Assembly: GCA_002433675.1 (NCBI GenBank)
Contig: DJIP01000158.1
Coordinates: 1-5,730, forward strand
Direction of reading: 5' to 3'
Source: Halomonas halophila
GTDB lineage: Bacteria > Pseudomonadota > Gammaproteobacteria > Pseudomonadales > Halomonadaceae
DNA length: 5,730 bases
Part shown: positions 1 to 5,466 of the stretch, in pieces
Numbering within the stretch: position 1 is the first letter of the stretch
Layout of the letters: each line of letters begins with the position of its first letter
Translations under genes and position numbers: made by a program
The notes under the pieces: model-generated
The model's database searches: none
What the model was told of the DNA's origin: nothing
What the model saw: only the letters and a program-made list of their open reading frames with translations

Positions 1-905
1 CGGCGCTTCTGCTTCTGAAAGTTCAACAGCTGGGTGTGCAGCGGCGTCGATTCGGGGATGAAGTAGGGCTCCCGCGCTTCCTGCACAATGGCAGCCTTGG
101 TCACCTCGCCCCGGGACAGGAAGCGGGCGGCGTTGCGCAGGTGCAGCATGCCGATGATGCTGTTGATGTCGCCCTTGAATACCGGCAGTCGGGTGTGCTG
201 ACTGGTGCGGATCTGGGTCAGGATATCCTCGAGACTGTCGTCGAGATCGATGCCGACGACCTCATGGCGCGGCACCATGATGTCGTTCACGGTGACATTC
301 TCGAGATCCAGAATCGACAGCAGCATGGCCTGGTGGCGATGGGGGATCAGGGTGCCGGCCTCGTGGACCACGGTGCGCAGCTCGTCGCGGGTGAGATTGT
401 CACCATTGCCGTCGATGTTCTTGACGCCAAGCAGTCTGAGCAGGCCGTTGGAGATCACGTTGACCACCCACACCAGCGGATACAGCAGCTTGAGCAGCGG
501 CTCCAGAATCATCGAGGCCGGGTAGGCGATGCGCTCCGGCTTCACCGCCGCGAAGGTCTTGGGGGTAACCTCGGCGAAGATCAGCACCACGATGGTCAGG
601 ATCGCCGTGGCGATGGCGGGGCCGCTGACATCACCGAAGAAGTGGATGGCGATGATGGTGGCGATGGAGGCCGCCAGGTTGTTGACGAAGTTGTTGCCGA
701 TCAGGATGACGCCGATCAGCCGGTCGGGACGCGCGAGCAGGCGCATCACGCGCTTGGCGTTGCGCTGTCCGCTGTTGGCCTGGTGGCTCAACCGATAGCG
801 GTTGATCGACATCATGCCGGTCTCGGAACTGGAGAAGAAGCCCGATAGGGTGATCAGCAGAAAGAGCAGGCCGAACAGCAGGCCCACCGGAAAGTCGTCG
901 TTCAA
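1..905 (-). CDS. yfjD: CNNM/CBS-domain membrane protein, YfjD/CorB family (HlyC/CorC family), 3' end outside window
   Basis: Inner-membrane protein of the CNNM (DUF21) family with cytoplasmic CBS domains; bacterial CorB/CorC members are linked to Mg2+ (and cobalt) transport or efflux. The first 301 codons are visible. A hydrophobic N-terminal helix (about residues 5-25) runs into the signature S-S-S-E-T-G-M-M (25-32). More hydrophobic helices follow at about 63-90, 97-117 and 128-152, with IGNN (69-72) and FAEVTPK (110-116). The linker contains LTRDELRTVVHEA, then LSILDLENVTVNDIMVPR (196-213) opens the CBS pair. It aligns by eye with E. coli YfjD throughout, including the end at FQKQKR. The second CBS domain and the C-terminal CorC_HlyC domain should lie beyond base 1. 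Start: TTG at 905-903 with AAGGA nine bases upstream; no in-frame ATG or GTG nearby fits better. It lies downstream of ypjD on the same strand, as in E. coli. Ion specificity is inferred from the family only. Confidence 0.93.
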   Translation of the reverse strand, partial: MNDDFPVGLLFGLLFLLITLSGFFSSSETGMMSINRYRLSHQANSGQRNAKRVMRLLARPDRLIGVILIGNNFVNNLAASIATIIAIHFFGDVSGPAIATAILTIVVLIFAEVTPKTFAAVKPERIAYPASMILEPLLKLLYPLVWVVNVISNGLLRLLGVKNIDGNGDNLTRDELRTVVHEAGTLIPHRHQAMLLSILDLENVTVNDIMVPRHEVVGIDLDDSLEDILTQIRTSQHTRLPVFKGDINSIIGMLHLRNAARFLSRGEVTKAAIVQEAREPYFIPESTPLHTQLLNFQKQKR

Positions 906-967
906 GACGTGAAATCCTTGGTCGCGGGTAGGGGTCGAGTTGTAGGGGGTCGGGCCGGGAGTGTCAA
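902..967 (-). CDS. Possible 21-codon proline-rich leader ORF upstream of the CorB-family gene
   Basis: Speculative small ORF. On the minus strand a perfect AGGAGG (978-973) lies three bases after the ypjD stop and five bases before a TTG codon (967-965). From there a 21-codon frame runs to a TGA at 904-902, which overlaps the TTG start of the CorB-family gene as TTGA. The peptide would begin M-T-L-P-A-R-P-P-T-T-R-P-L-P-A, with five prolines including one Pro-Pro. Such an overlap suits translational coupling. Against it: the strand is C-rich here, so proline codons are expected by chance; TTG is a rare start; and a promoter inside the ORF would give transcripts lacking its start. It matches no known peptide that I recognise. 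Confidence 0.2.
   Translation of the reverse strand: MTLPARPPTTRPLPATKDFTS
939..967 (-). promoter_or_regulatory. Candidate sigma-70 promoter for the CorB-family gene
   Basis: Reading the minus strand, a perfect -35 hexamer TTGACA (967-962) is followed after exactly 17 bases by TACAAC (944-939), a 4-of-6 match to the -10 consensus. Transcription would begin near base 932, giving a leader of about 27 bases that still contains the AAGGA ribosome site (919-915). The gene could thus be expressed alone as well as by read-through from ypjD. The spacer is very C-rich and the -10 is moderate, so strength is uncertain. Confidence 0.5.
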
Positions 968-978
968 GGAGACCTCCT
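967..978. repeat. Short inverted repeat AGGAG-AC-CTCCT between ypjD and the CorB-family gene
   Basis: AGGAG (967-971) and CTCCT (974-978) are exact inverted copies around a two-base centre. In the minus-strand transcript this reads AGGAGGTCTCCT, so one arm is a consensus Shine-Dalgarno sequence and the other is partly complementary to it. The two-base centre is too small for a fully paired hairpin. It could be a protein site or chance; it is recorded because it overlaps the possible leader-ORF ribosome site and the -35 box. Confidence 0.3.
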
Positions 979-980
979 GT

Positions 981-1781
981 CTAGCTGTGCGCTAACAGCA
1001 CCTCGAGGACAAACTTGCTACCAAAGTAGGCCAAAAGCAGCGCGATATAGCCTCCCAGGGTCCAGCGTACCGCCCGCATGCCTCGCCATCCAAGGCGGTA
1101 GTGACACAGCAGCAGTACCGCGAACACCAGCCAGGCCAGCAGCGACAGCACCGTCTTGTGGACCAGGTGCTGGGCGAACATGTTGTCGAGGAACACGAAC
1201 CCGCTGGCGATGGCCAGCGTAAGCAGGGCCATGCCCACCCAGATCATCTCGAACAGCACCCGCTCCATGGTGGTAAGCGGCGGCAGTGCCTGTACCACGC
1301 CGCGTATCCGGTGATGCTTGAGGGCCTTGTTCTGGACGCCGACCAGTATCGCCTGCAGCGAGGCGATGGCCAGCACCGCGAAGGCCAGCGCGGAGCTGAC
1401 GGCGTGGAAGGCGATGCCAGGGGTCATGCCGTTTGCGCTGGTGGGGGTCGGTAGTTCGGTGCCGAGCAAGAGCACCACACCGGCAAAGGGGAACAGCACC
1501 GCGGCGATATTGAGCACCGGTTTGAACAGGCTGGCGCCAAGCAGCACCACCACCGCCAGGGCGGTGACCAGTACCGCGCTGGTGGATAGTCCTGGCAGCA
1601 TCGAGCCCTCGAGGGCGAGCAGGCCGCCGGCGACGACCAGGTGGAGAGCCGCCGCCAGGGTGCCGAAGCCACGCACCAGCAGATCGCGCGGAGGAACCCG
1701 GCGAATCAGGGTCAGCCCTTGCCAGGAGGCAGCCGCCAGATAGAAGACAAAGGCCAGTAGAGCCAGAGGTAACGCCTGCAT
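981..1781 (-). CDS. ypjD: YpjD-type inner membrane protein, cytochrome c assembly (CcsA/CcmC-like) superfamily
   Basis: Polytopic membrane protein of 266 residues (E. coli YpjD is 263), in the superfamily of CcsA/CcmC haem-handling proteins. Its own function is not settled. About eight hydrophobic segments are visible: 4-20, 38-56, 67-85, 88-107, 124-147, 178-198, 208-226 and 242-260. Conserved landmarks are TPGIAFHAVSSALAF with His126, the loop PPLTTMERVLFEMIWVG (167-183), HKTVLSLLAW (208-217), HYRLGWRG (227-234) and LAYFGS near the end. His126 and His227 match E. coli YpjD and could bind haem; His205 and His208 lie nearby. Start: the ATG at 1781-1779 puts the first helix at the N-terminus, as in YpjD. 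An upstream in-frame start at 1949 would add 56 non-hydrophobic residues and run over the ffh promoter. The ribosome site is weak (ACGGA about nine bases upstream). It stops with TAG and is followed by the CorB-family gene. The family call is firm; biochemical activity is unknown. Confidence 0.93.
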   Translation of the reverse strand: MQALPLALLAFVFYLAAASWQGLTLIRRVPPRDLLVRGFGTLAAALHLVVAGGLLALEGSMLPGLSTSAVLVTALAVVVLLGASLFKPVLNIAAVLFPFAGVVLLLGTELPTPTSANGMTPGIAFHAVSSALAFAVLAIASLQAILVGVQNKALKHHRIRGVVQALPPLTTMERVLFEMIWVGMALLTLAIASGFVFLDNMFAQHLVHKTVLSLLAWLVFAVLLLCHYRLGWRGMRAVRWTLGGYIALLLAYFGSKFVLEVLLAHS

Positions 1782-1835
1782 GCTGTGCTGTCCGTGCGCC
1801 TTGCCGGCGCCTTTGAAGATAGGGATCCTGGGTCC

Positions 1836-1851
1836 GGGGAATGCCTTCCCC
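1836..1851 (-). other. Hairpin at the predicted 5' end of the ypjD transcript
   Basis: GGGGAA (1836-1841) and TTCCCC (1846-1851) form a perfect six-pair stem with a four-base loop. In the minus-strand transcript it would start within a few bases of the predicted ypjD 5' end (near 1854). It has no following U-tract, so it is not an intrinsic terminator. A role in RNA stability is possible but only inferred. Confidence 0.4.
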
Positions 1852-1860
1852 TCGACACCG

Positions 1861-1889
1861 ACTATACCGGATAGCGCCTCGGCTGACAG
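1861..1889 (-). promoter_or_regulatory. Candidate promoter for ypjD
   Basis: On the minus strand CTGTCA (1889-1884, 4 of 6 matches to TTGACA) and TATAGT (1866-1861, 5 of 6 matches to TATAAT) are 17 bases apart. The start would be near 1854, leaving a leader of about 73 bases. Direction and position suit ypjD, and it does not overlap the ffh core promoter. It is predicted by motif only. Confidence 0.45.
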
Positions 1890-1930
1890 CCAGCGGGCGG
1901 CCTTCTTCGGCTGTCTTGCCGGCAACTGCA

Positions 1931-1959
1931 TGGAGAGTCCGCGCCACAAGGCGTATAAT
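1931..1959 (+). promoter_or_regulatory. Candidate sigma-70 promoter for ffh
   Basis: A perfect -10 box TATAAT (1954-1959) is preceded after 17 bases by TGGAGA (1931-1936), which matches TTGACA at 4 of 6 positions. The start would be near 1966, about 83 bases before the ffh ATG. It is the only consensus -10 in this GC-rich gap, so this is the most credible promoter in the window together with that of rpsP. Confidence 0.65.
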
Positions 1960-1974
1960 TTGCGCCATCGTCAA

Positions 1975-2026
1975 GGCCGCGCACCGGCGGCCGTCTCAAG
2001 GGGCGTCTCGACAAGGGCGCCTTGAG
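1975..2026 (+). other. Two potential stem-loops in the ffh leader
   Basis: The predicted ffh leader holds GGCCGC (1975-1980) paired with GCGGCC (1987-1992) around a six-base loop, and CTCAAGG (1995-2001) paired with CCTTGAG (2020-2026) around an 18-base loop. The second ends about 12 bases before the ribosome site GGAGAGG (2039-2045), leaving that site free. In such GC-rich sequence paired stretches arise easily, so function is uncertain. Confidence 0.3.
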
Positions 2027-2048
2027 GCCATCGTATTTGGAGAGGCCC

Positions 2049-3458
2049 ATGTTTCAGAACCTGAGCGAGCGTCTGTCCCAGACGCTGAAGTCGATCAAGG
2101 GTCAGGCGCGCCTGACCGACGACAACATCAAGGACACCCTGCGCGAGGTGCGCAAGGCGCTGCTCGAGGCGGACGTTGCCCTGCCGGTGGTCAAGGCGTT
2201 CATCGAGCGAGTGCGCGAACGTGCCGTGGGCCAGGAGGTCTCCCGCAGCCTGTCGCCGGGTCAGCAGTTCATCAAGATTGTCCAGCAGGAGCTGGAAGTC
2301 ACCATGGGCGAGGCCAACGAAGGGCTGTCGCTCAAGGGCACGCCCTCCGTGGTGCTGATGGCGGGCCTGCAGGGTGCGGGCAAGACCACCTCGGTGGCCA
2401 AGCTGGGCAAGTACCTGCGCGAGCGCGAAAAGAAAAAGGTGCTGGTGGTCTCCACCGACGTCTATCGCCCCGCCGCCATCGACCAGCTCGAGACCCTGGC
2501 CAAGGAGGTCGAGGTCGACTTCTTCCCGTCGCGCTCGGATCAGGCCCCGGTGGACATCGCCACGGCGGCGCTGAAACACGCCAAGATCCAGTTCCATGAC
2601 GTGGTGCTGGTCGATACCGCGGGTCGCCTGGCCATCGACGAAGCGATGATGCAGGAGATCCAGGGGCTGCATCAGGCCATCGAACCCTCCGAAACGCTGT
2701 TCGTGGTCGACTCCATGACCGGCCAGGATGCGGCCAATACGGCTCGCGCCTTCGCCGATGCCCTGCCGCTGACCGGGGTAGTGCTGACCAAGGCCGACGG
2801 TGATGCCCGTGGCGGTGCCGCCCTGTCGGTGCGTCACGTCACCGGTCGTCCGATCAAGTTCATGGGTGTCGGCGAGAAGGTCGATGCCCTCGAACCCTTC
2901 CATCCGGATCGTGTGGCCTCGCGCATCCTCGGCATGGGCGACGTGCTGTCGCTGATCGAGGAAGCCGAGCGCACCGTCGACAAGGGCAAGGCCGAGCAGC
3001 TCGCCAAGAAGGTCAAGAAGGGCCAGGGCTTCGATCTCGAGGACTTCCGCGAGCAGCTCCAGCAGCTCAAGAAGATGGGCGGCATGAGCGGCTTGATGGG
3101 CAAGCTGCCGGGCATGGGGCAGATGGCCGAGATGGCCCAGGGGCCAGGGCCTGAAAAGGAGCTTGGCAAGCTCGAGGCGCTGATCAACTCGATGACACCG
3201 AAAGAGCGCCGCAACCCGGACATCATCAACGGCTCGCGCAAACGCCGTATCGCCGCCGGTGCCGGCCTGCAGGTACCGGACCTCAATCGTCTGCTCAAGC
3301 AGCACAAGCAGATGCAGAAGATGATGAAGAAGGCCGGCAAGAAAGGCGGCATGCAGAAGATGATGCGGGGCATGTCCGGCATGATGGGCGGCGGTGGCCC
3401 TGGCGGTCCCGGTGGCATGGGCGGCATGGGTGGCCCCGGCGGCATGCCCTGGCGCTGA
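2049..3458 (+). CDS. ffh: Signal recognition particle protein Ffh (SRP54 GTPase)
   Basis: Ffh binds 4.5S RNA and signal peptides of nascent membrane proteins, then delivers ribosomes to the receptor FtsY by mutual GTPase activation. The protein has 469 residues (E. coli about 453). The N domain (1-95) contains ALLEADVALP. The G domain (about 96-295) has G1 GLQGAGKTT (106-114), DVYRPAAIDQL (137-147), G3 DTAGR (189-193), G4 TKAD (247-250), GDARGGAALS (251-260) and GVGEKVDALEPFHP (273-286). The M domain (about 325-435) has the Met-rich finger region MGGMSGLMGKLPGMGQM (343-359) and the RNA-binding helix-turn-helix NGSRKRRIAAGAGLQVPDLN (394-413). A Gly/Met-rich tail ends in PWR. Start: ATG at 2049 with GGAGAGG just upstream, giving the usual MFQNLSERL; the in-frame TTG at 2022 has no ribosome site. 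It is preceded by its own promoter and diverges from ypjD. No clear intrinsic terminator follows, so some read-through into rpsP is possible. Confidence 0.99.
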   Translation: MFQNLSERLSQTLKSIKGQARLTDDNIKDTLREVRKALLEADVALPVVKAFIERVRERAVGQEVSRSLSPGQQFIKIVQQELEVTMGEANEGLSLKGTPSVVLMAGLQGAGKTTSVAKLGKYLREREKKKVLVVSTDVYRPAAIDQLETLAKEVEVDFFPSRSDQAPVDIATAALKHAKIQFHDVVLVDTAGRLAIDEAMMQEIQGLHQAIEPSETLFVVDSMTGQDAANTARAFADALPLTGVVLTKADGDARGGAALSVRHVTGRPIKFMGVGEKVDALEPFHPDRVASRILGMGDVLSLIEEAERTVDKGKAEQLAKKVKKGQGFDLEDFREQLQQLKKMGGMSGLMGKLPGMGQMAEMAQGPGPEKELGKLEALINSMTPKERRNPDIINGSRKRRIAAGAGLQVPDLNRLLKQHKQMQKMMKKAGKKGGMQKMMRGMSGMMGGGGPGGPGGMGGMGGPGGMPWR

Positions 3459-3532
3459 GTTGTTCGTTTCTTGCGCTGGTGCTGTTTTTAATGCCAAGCG
3501 CGAAGATGCTTTACCCGCCACTCTCCGCCCTG

Positions 3533-3569
3533 GCACCGCTGGTGCGCCGCTCGTCAAGGGATGAGCGGC
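3533..3569 (+). other. Two abutting hairpins between ffh and rpsP
   Basis: GCACC (3533-3537) pairs with GGTGC (3541-3545) around a three-base loop. Immediately after, GCCGCTCGTC (3546-3555) pairs with GATGAGCGGC (3560-3569) around AAGG: ten pairs, one of them G-U. What follows is an A-tract, not a T-tract, so this is not a standard intrinsic terminator in either direction. It may protect or end the ffh mRNA 3' end, perhaps with Rho, but that is inference. The gap from 3459 to 3532 shows no gene or other clear signal. Confidence 0.5.
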
Positions 3570-3606
3570 AAAAAAGGTTCCCATGGGGGGTGGTTTTCCG
3601 TAGAAT
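3570..3606 (+). promoter_or_regulatory. Candidate rpsP operon promoter with A-tract resembling an UP element
   Basis: TAGAAT (3601-3606, 5 of 6 matches to TATAAT) lies 17 bases after TTCCCA (3578-3583, 4 of 6 matches to TTGACA). Transcription would start near 3613. Six adenines (3570-3575) lie at about -43 to -38, where the alpha subunit of RNA polymerase binds the proximal UP element. This arrangement suits a strongly expressed ribosomal protein operon. The leader to the rpsP ATG would be about 108 bases. Confidence 0.6.
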
Positions 3607-3620
3607 ACTGCCTCTTCACT

Positions 3621-3647
3621 CGAGGACCGCGCCTGGCGCGGCCCTCG
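3621..3647 (+). other. Strong stem-loop in the rpsP operon leader
   Basis: CGAGG (3621-3625) pairs with CCTCG (3643-3647) and, after one A-C mismatch, CCGCGC (3627-3632) pairs with GCGCGG (3636-3641) around a CTG loop: eleven pairs in 27 bases. It would begin about eight bases into the predicted transcript. No U-tract follows, so it is not an intrinsic terminator. It could stabilise the mRNA 5' end or be a regulatory site; I do not recognise it as a named leader family. Confidence 0.5.
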
Positions 3648-3720
3648 TCGTGAGCGAAACACCGGTGGCTGGCCTGGCCGTCGCCGTTATCTGAAATCCC
3701 AACCGAAGGACAGTCAACGT

Positions 3721-3969
3721 ATGGTTACCATTCGTCTGGCACGTGGTGGCGCCAAGAAGCGTCCCTTCTACCACCTCGCCGTGACCGATTCCCGCAACGC
3801 CCGCGACGGCCGCTTCATCGAGCGTCTGGGCTTCTTCAACCCGGTGGCCCGTGGCCAGGAAGAGCGCCTGCGCATCGACCTCGACCGCATCGCCCACTGG
3901 CAGTCCCATGGCGCGCAGCTGTCTGATCGCGTCGCCGAGCTGGTCAAAGAAGCTCGCAAGCAGGCCTGA
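3721..3969 (+). CDS. rpsP: 30S ribosomal protein S16
   Basis: S16 binds 16S rRNA in the 5' domain and is needed for proper assembly of the small subunit. The 82-residue protein has the usual length and hallmarks: [19 protein letters not shown] at the N-terminus, then [21 protein letters not shown] (21-41) and the helical part [21 protein letters not shown]. The short lysine- and arginine-containing C-terminus KEARKQA is typical of proteobacterial S16. The start is ATG at 3721 with AAGGA ten bases upstream. It is the first gene of the rpsP-rimM-trmD-rplS operon, behind a promoter with an A-tract. rimM begins 50 bases after its stop; a weak stem AGGC/GCCT (3969-3980) sits on the stop codon. Confidence 0.99.
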   Translation: MVTIRLARGGAKKRPFYHLAVTDSRNARDGRFIERLGFFNPVARGQEERLRIDLDRIAHWQSHGAQLSDRVAELVKEARKQA

Positions 3970-4019
3970 GGCTCACGCCTTGCCTGTGAATGTCCCGGTG
4001 TGAAAGAGGTTTGACCCAG

Positions 4020-4589
4020 ATGGCATCGCCACAACGCCCTAGCGCGCAGCGCCAAGCGCAAGACGATCGCCACAGCGACGATTACGTCGTGCTGGGCAAG
4101 CTGACCAGTCCTTACGGCATCAAGGGCTGGCTGAAGGTGTATTCCTACACCTCACCCATGGAAGGCATTCTCGACTATGCCGAATGGGTGGTCCGTCACG
4201 ACGGGCAGATTTCGCGCCACCGCCTCAAGCAGGGGCGCAAGCAGGGACAGGGCCTGGTCGCCCAACTGGACGGTGTCGATGACCGTGACCGTGCCGAGAG
4301 TCTGGCCGGAGCGGACATCCTGCTGGCCAAGCAAGACCTGCCCGAACTCGACAGCGAAGAGTACTACTGGCACCAGCTGGAAGGCCTCAGGGTCGTCACG
4401 CTGGAAGGGGTCTCACTGGGACGCCTGGCCTACCTGTTCGAGACCGGTGCCAATGACGTCATGGTCGTGAAGGGCGGCGACGCCCCGGACGATCGCGAAC
4501 GTCTGCTTCCCTACCTGCCCGATGACGTGGTCAAGCGCGTCGATCTCGAGGCAGGGGAGATGCTGGTCGACTGGGACCCGGAGTTTTGA
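4020..4589 (+). CDS. rimM: Ribosome maturation factor RimM (16S rRNA processing protein)
   Basis: RimM binds ribosomal protein S19 in the head of the pre-30S particle and helps late 30S maturation and 16S processing. The protein has 189 residues, near the family's usual length. After a polar N-terminal extension of about 21 residues comes the RimM barrel with VVLGKLTSPYGIKGWLKVYS (23-42) and VDDRDRAESLAGADILL (86-102). The C-terminal PRC-barrel domain has EEYYWHQLEGLRV (113-125), GRLAYLFETGANDVMVV (134-150) and LLPYLPDDVVKRVDL (162-176), ending LVDWDPEF. Start: ATG at 4020 with AGAGG (4005-4009) upstream. An in-frame ATG at 3990 would place that ribosome site inside the gene, and the TTG at 4011 lies too close to it. 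The gap to trmD is 42 bases. In E. coli, RimM and TrmD are made in much smaller amounts than S16 and L19 from the same mRNA; that is known there, not shown here. Confidence 0.98.
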   Translation: MASPQRPSAQRQAQDDRHSDDYVVLGKLTSPYGIKGWLKVYSYTSPMEGILDYAEWVVRHDGQISRHRLKQGRKQGQGLVAQLDGVDDRDRAESLAGADILLAKQDLPELDSEEYYWHQLEGLRVVTLEGVSLGRLAYLFETGANDVMVVKGGDAPDDRERLLPYLPDDVVKRVDLEAGEMLVDWDPEF

Positions 4590-4631
4590 GCGCAGTGCGT
4601 TCGAAAACCGCGTCGACAGGAGATCGATAAC

Positions 4632-5438
4632 GTGTGGATTGGGGTGGTGTCACTGTTTCCGGAAATGTTCGAGGCGATCACTCGCCACGGCGTAACCGGC
4701 AGGGCCGTCGACAAGGGCCAGGTGACGCTGGAGTTCTGGAATCCCCGGGACTACGCCACCGACCGCCATCGGACCGTGGATGATCGCCCCTATGGCGGTG
4801 GTCCCGGTATGTTGATGAAGGTCGACACCCTCAGAAGTGCCATCCACGACGCCCGCAGCCGAGCCCAGGCGGCCACCGGCGAGCGTCCCAAGGTGATCTA
4901 CCTGTCGCCCCAGGGGCGCAGACTGGATCAGCAGGGCGCGCGGGAACTAGCGTCCGGACCGCCCCTGGTGGTGGTGGCGGGGCGCTATGAAGGCATCGAT
5001 GAACGTGTGGTCGAAGCGGACATCGATGAGGAGTGGTCGATCGGCGACTATGTCCTGAGCGGGGGAGAGCTGCCCGCCATGGTGCTGATCGACACGGCGG
5101 CAAGGCTGGTGCCCGGTGTACTGGGGCATCAGGATTCCGCGGTCGAGGACTCCTTCAACGACGGTCTGCTGGACTGTCCGCACTATACGCGCCCGGAGGA
5201 AATCGACGGTCGCAAGGTGCCAGACGTACTGCTCAGTGGTCACCACGGACAGATCCGTCAGTGGCGGATGAAACAGTCCCTGGGGCGTACCTGGCAAAGG
5301 CGGCCCGACCTGCTCGAGGGCAGGCAGCTGTCGAAGGAGCAGCAGCGACTGTTGAACGAGTTCATCGACGAATACGCCGACAAGGCGGAGGTGCAGGACG
5401 AACGTCGGGAAACTGACGAGGCGGCCAGTCGCCGCTGA
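4632..5438 (+). CDS. trmD: tRNA (guanine(37)-N1)-methyltransferase TrmD
   Basis: TrmD uses S-adenosylmethionine to methylate G37 next to the anticodon of tRNAs reading CUN, CCN and CGG codons, which prevents +1 frameshifting. It is a SPOUT-family homodimer with a deep trefoil knot. The 268-residue protein (E. coli 255) shows [19 protein letters not shown] (44-62), [13 protein letters not shown] (88-100), [10 protein letters not shown] (117-126) and [18 protein letters not shown] (133-150), the knot and SAM pocket. The catalytic pair by alignment to E. coli Arg154 and Asp169 is Arg158 and Asp173, in [13 protein letters not shown] (181-188) and [13 protein letters not shown] MKQSLGRTW (213-221) also match. 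The C-terminal tail after about 250 is charged and longer than in E. coli. Start: GTG at 4632 with AGGAG (4618-4622) nine bases upstream, giving [13 protein letters not shown] as in the family. It follows rimM by 42 bases and precedes rplS by 110. Confidence 0.99.
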   Translation: MWIGVVSLFPEMFEAITRHGVTGRAVDKGQVTLEFWNPRDYATDRHRTVDDRPYGGGPGMLMKVDTLRSAIHDARSRAQAATGERPKVIYLSPQGRRLDQQGARELASGPPLVVVAGRYEGIDERVVEADIDEEWSIGDYVLSGGELPAMVLIDTAARLVPGVLGHQDSAVEDSFNDGLLDCPHYTRPEEIDGRKVPDVLLSGHHGQIRQWRMKQSLGRTWQRRPDLLEGRQLSKEQQRLLNEFIDEYADKAEVQDERRETDEAASRR

Positions 5439-5466
5439 CGGACCTGCGTCATCAACGACCCGCGCG

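Noticed and set aside
36..848. A 270-codon plus-strand frame over the CorB-family gene
   Set aside because: It is the antisense shadow of a clear membrane-protein gene. The product is rich in Asp, His and Gln with no domain.
1782..1949. Upstream extension of ypjD to an ATG at 1949
   Set aside because: It adds 56 non-hydrophobic residues absent from the family, displaces the N-terminal helix, and overlaps the predicted ypjD and ffh promoters.
2022..2048. Upstream TTG start for ffh
   Set aside because: It has no ribosome site, and the ATG at 2049 has GGAGAGG and gives the standard Ffh N-terminus.
3485..3489. T5 run 27 bases after the ffh stop as an intrinsic terminator
   Set aside because: No GC-rich stem immediately precedes it; only four-base complementarities are present.
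1971..3662. A 563-codon open frame on the minus strand opposite ffh, rich in His and Leu
   Set aside because: It lies antisense to an unmistakable ffh. Its histidine runs are the complement of the methionine codons (ATG to CAT) of the Ffh M domain, and it has no family resemblance.
3650..3694. A 14-codon GTG-started frame in the rpsP leader
   Set aside because: No Shine-Dalgarno sequence precedes it and the preceding bases are locked in a stem; nothing marks it as translated.
3990..4019. Upstream ATG start for rimM
   Set aside because: The only good ribosome site (4005-4009) lies after it and serves the ATG at 4020.
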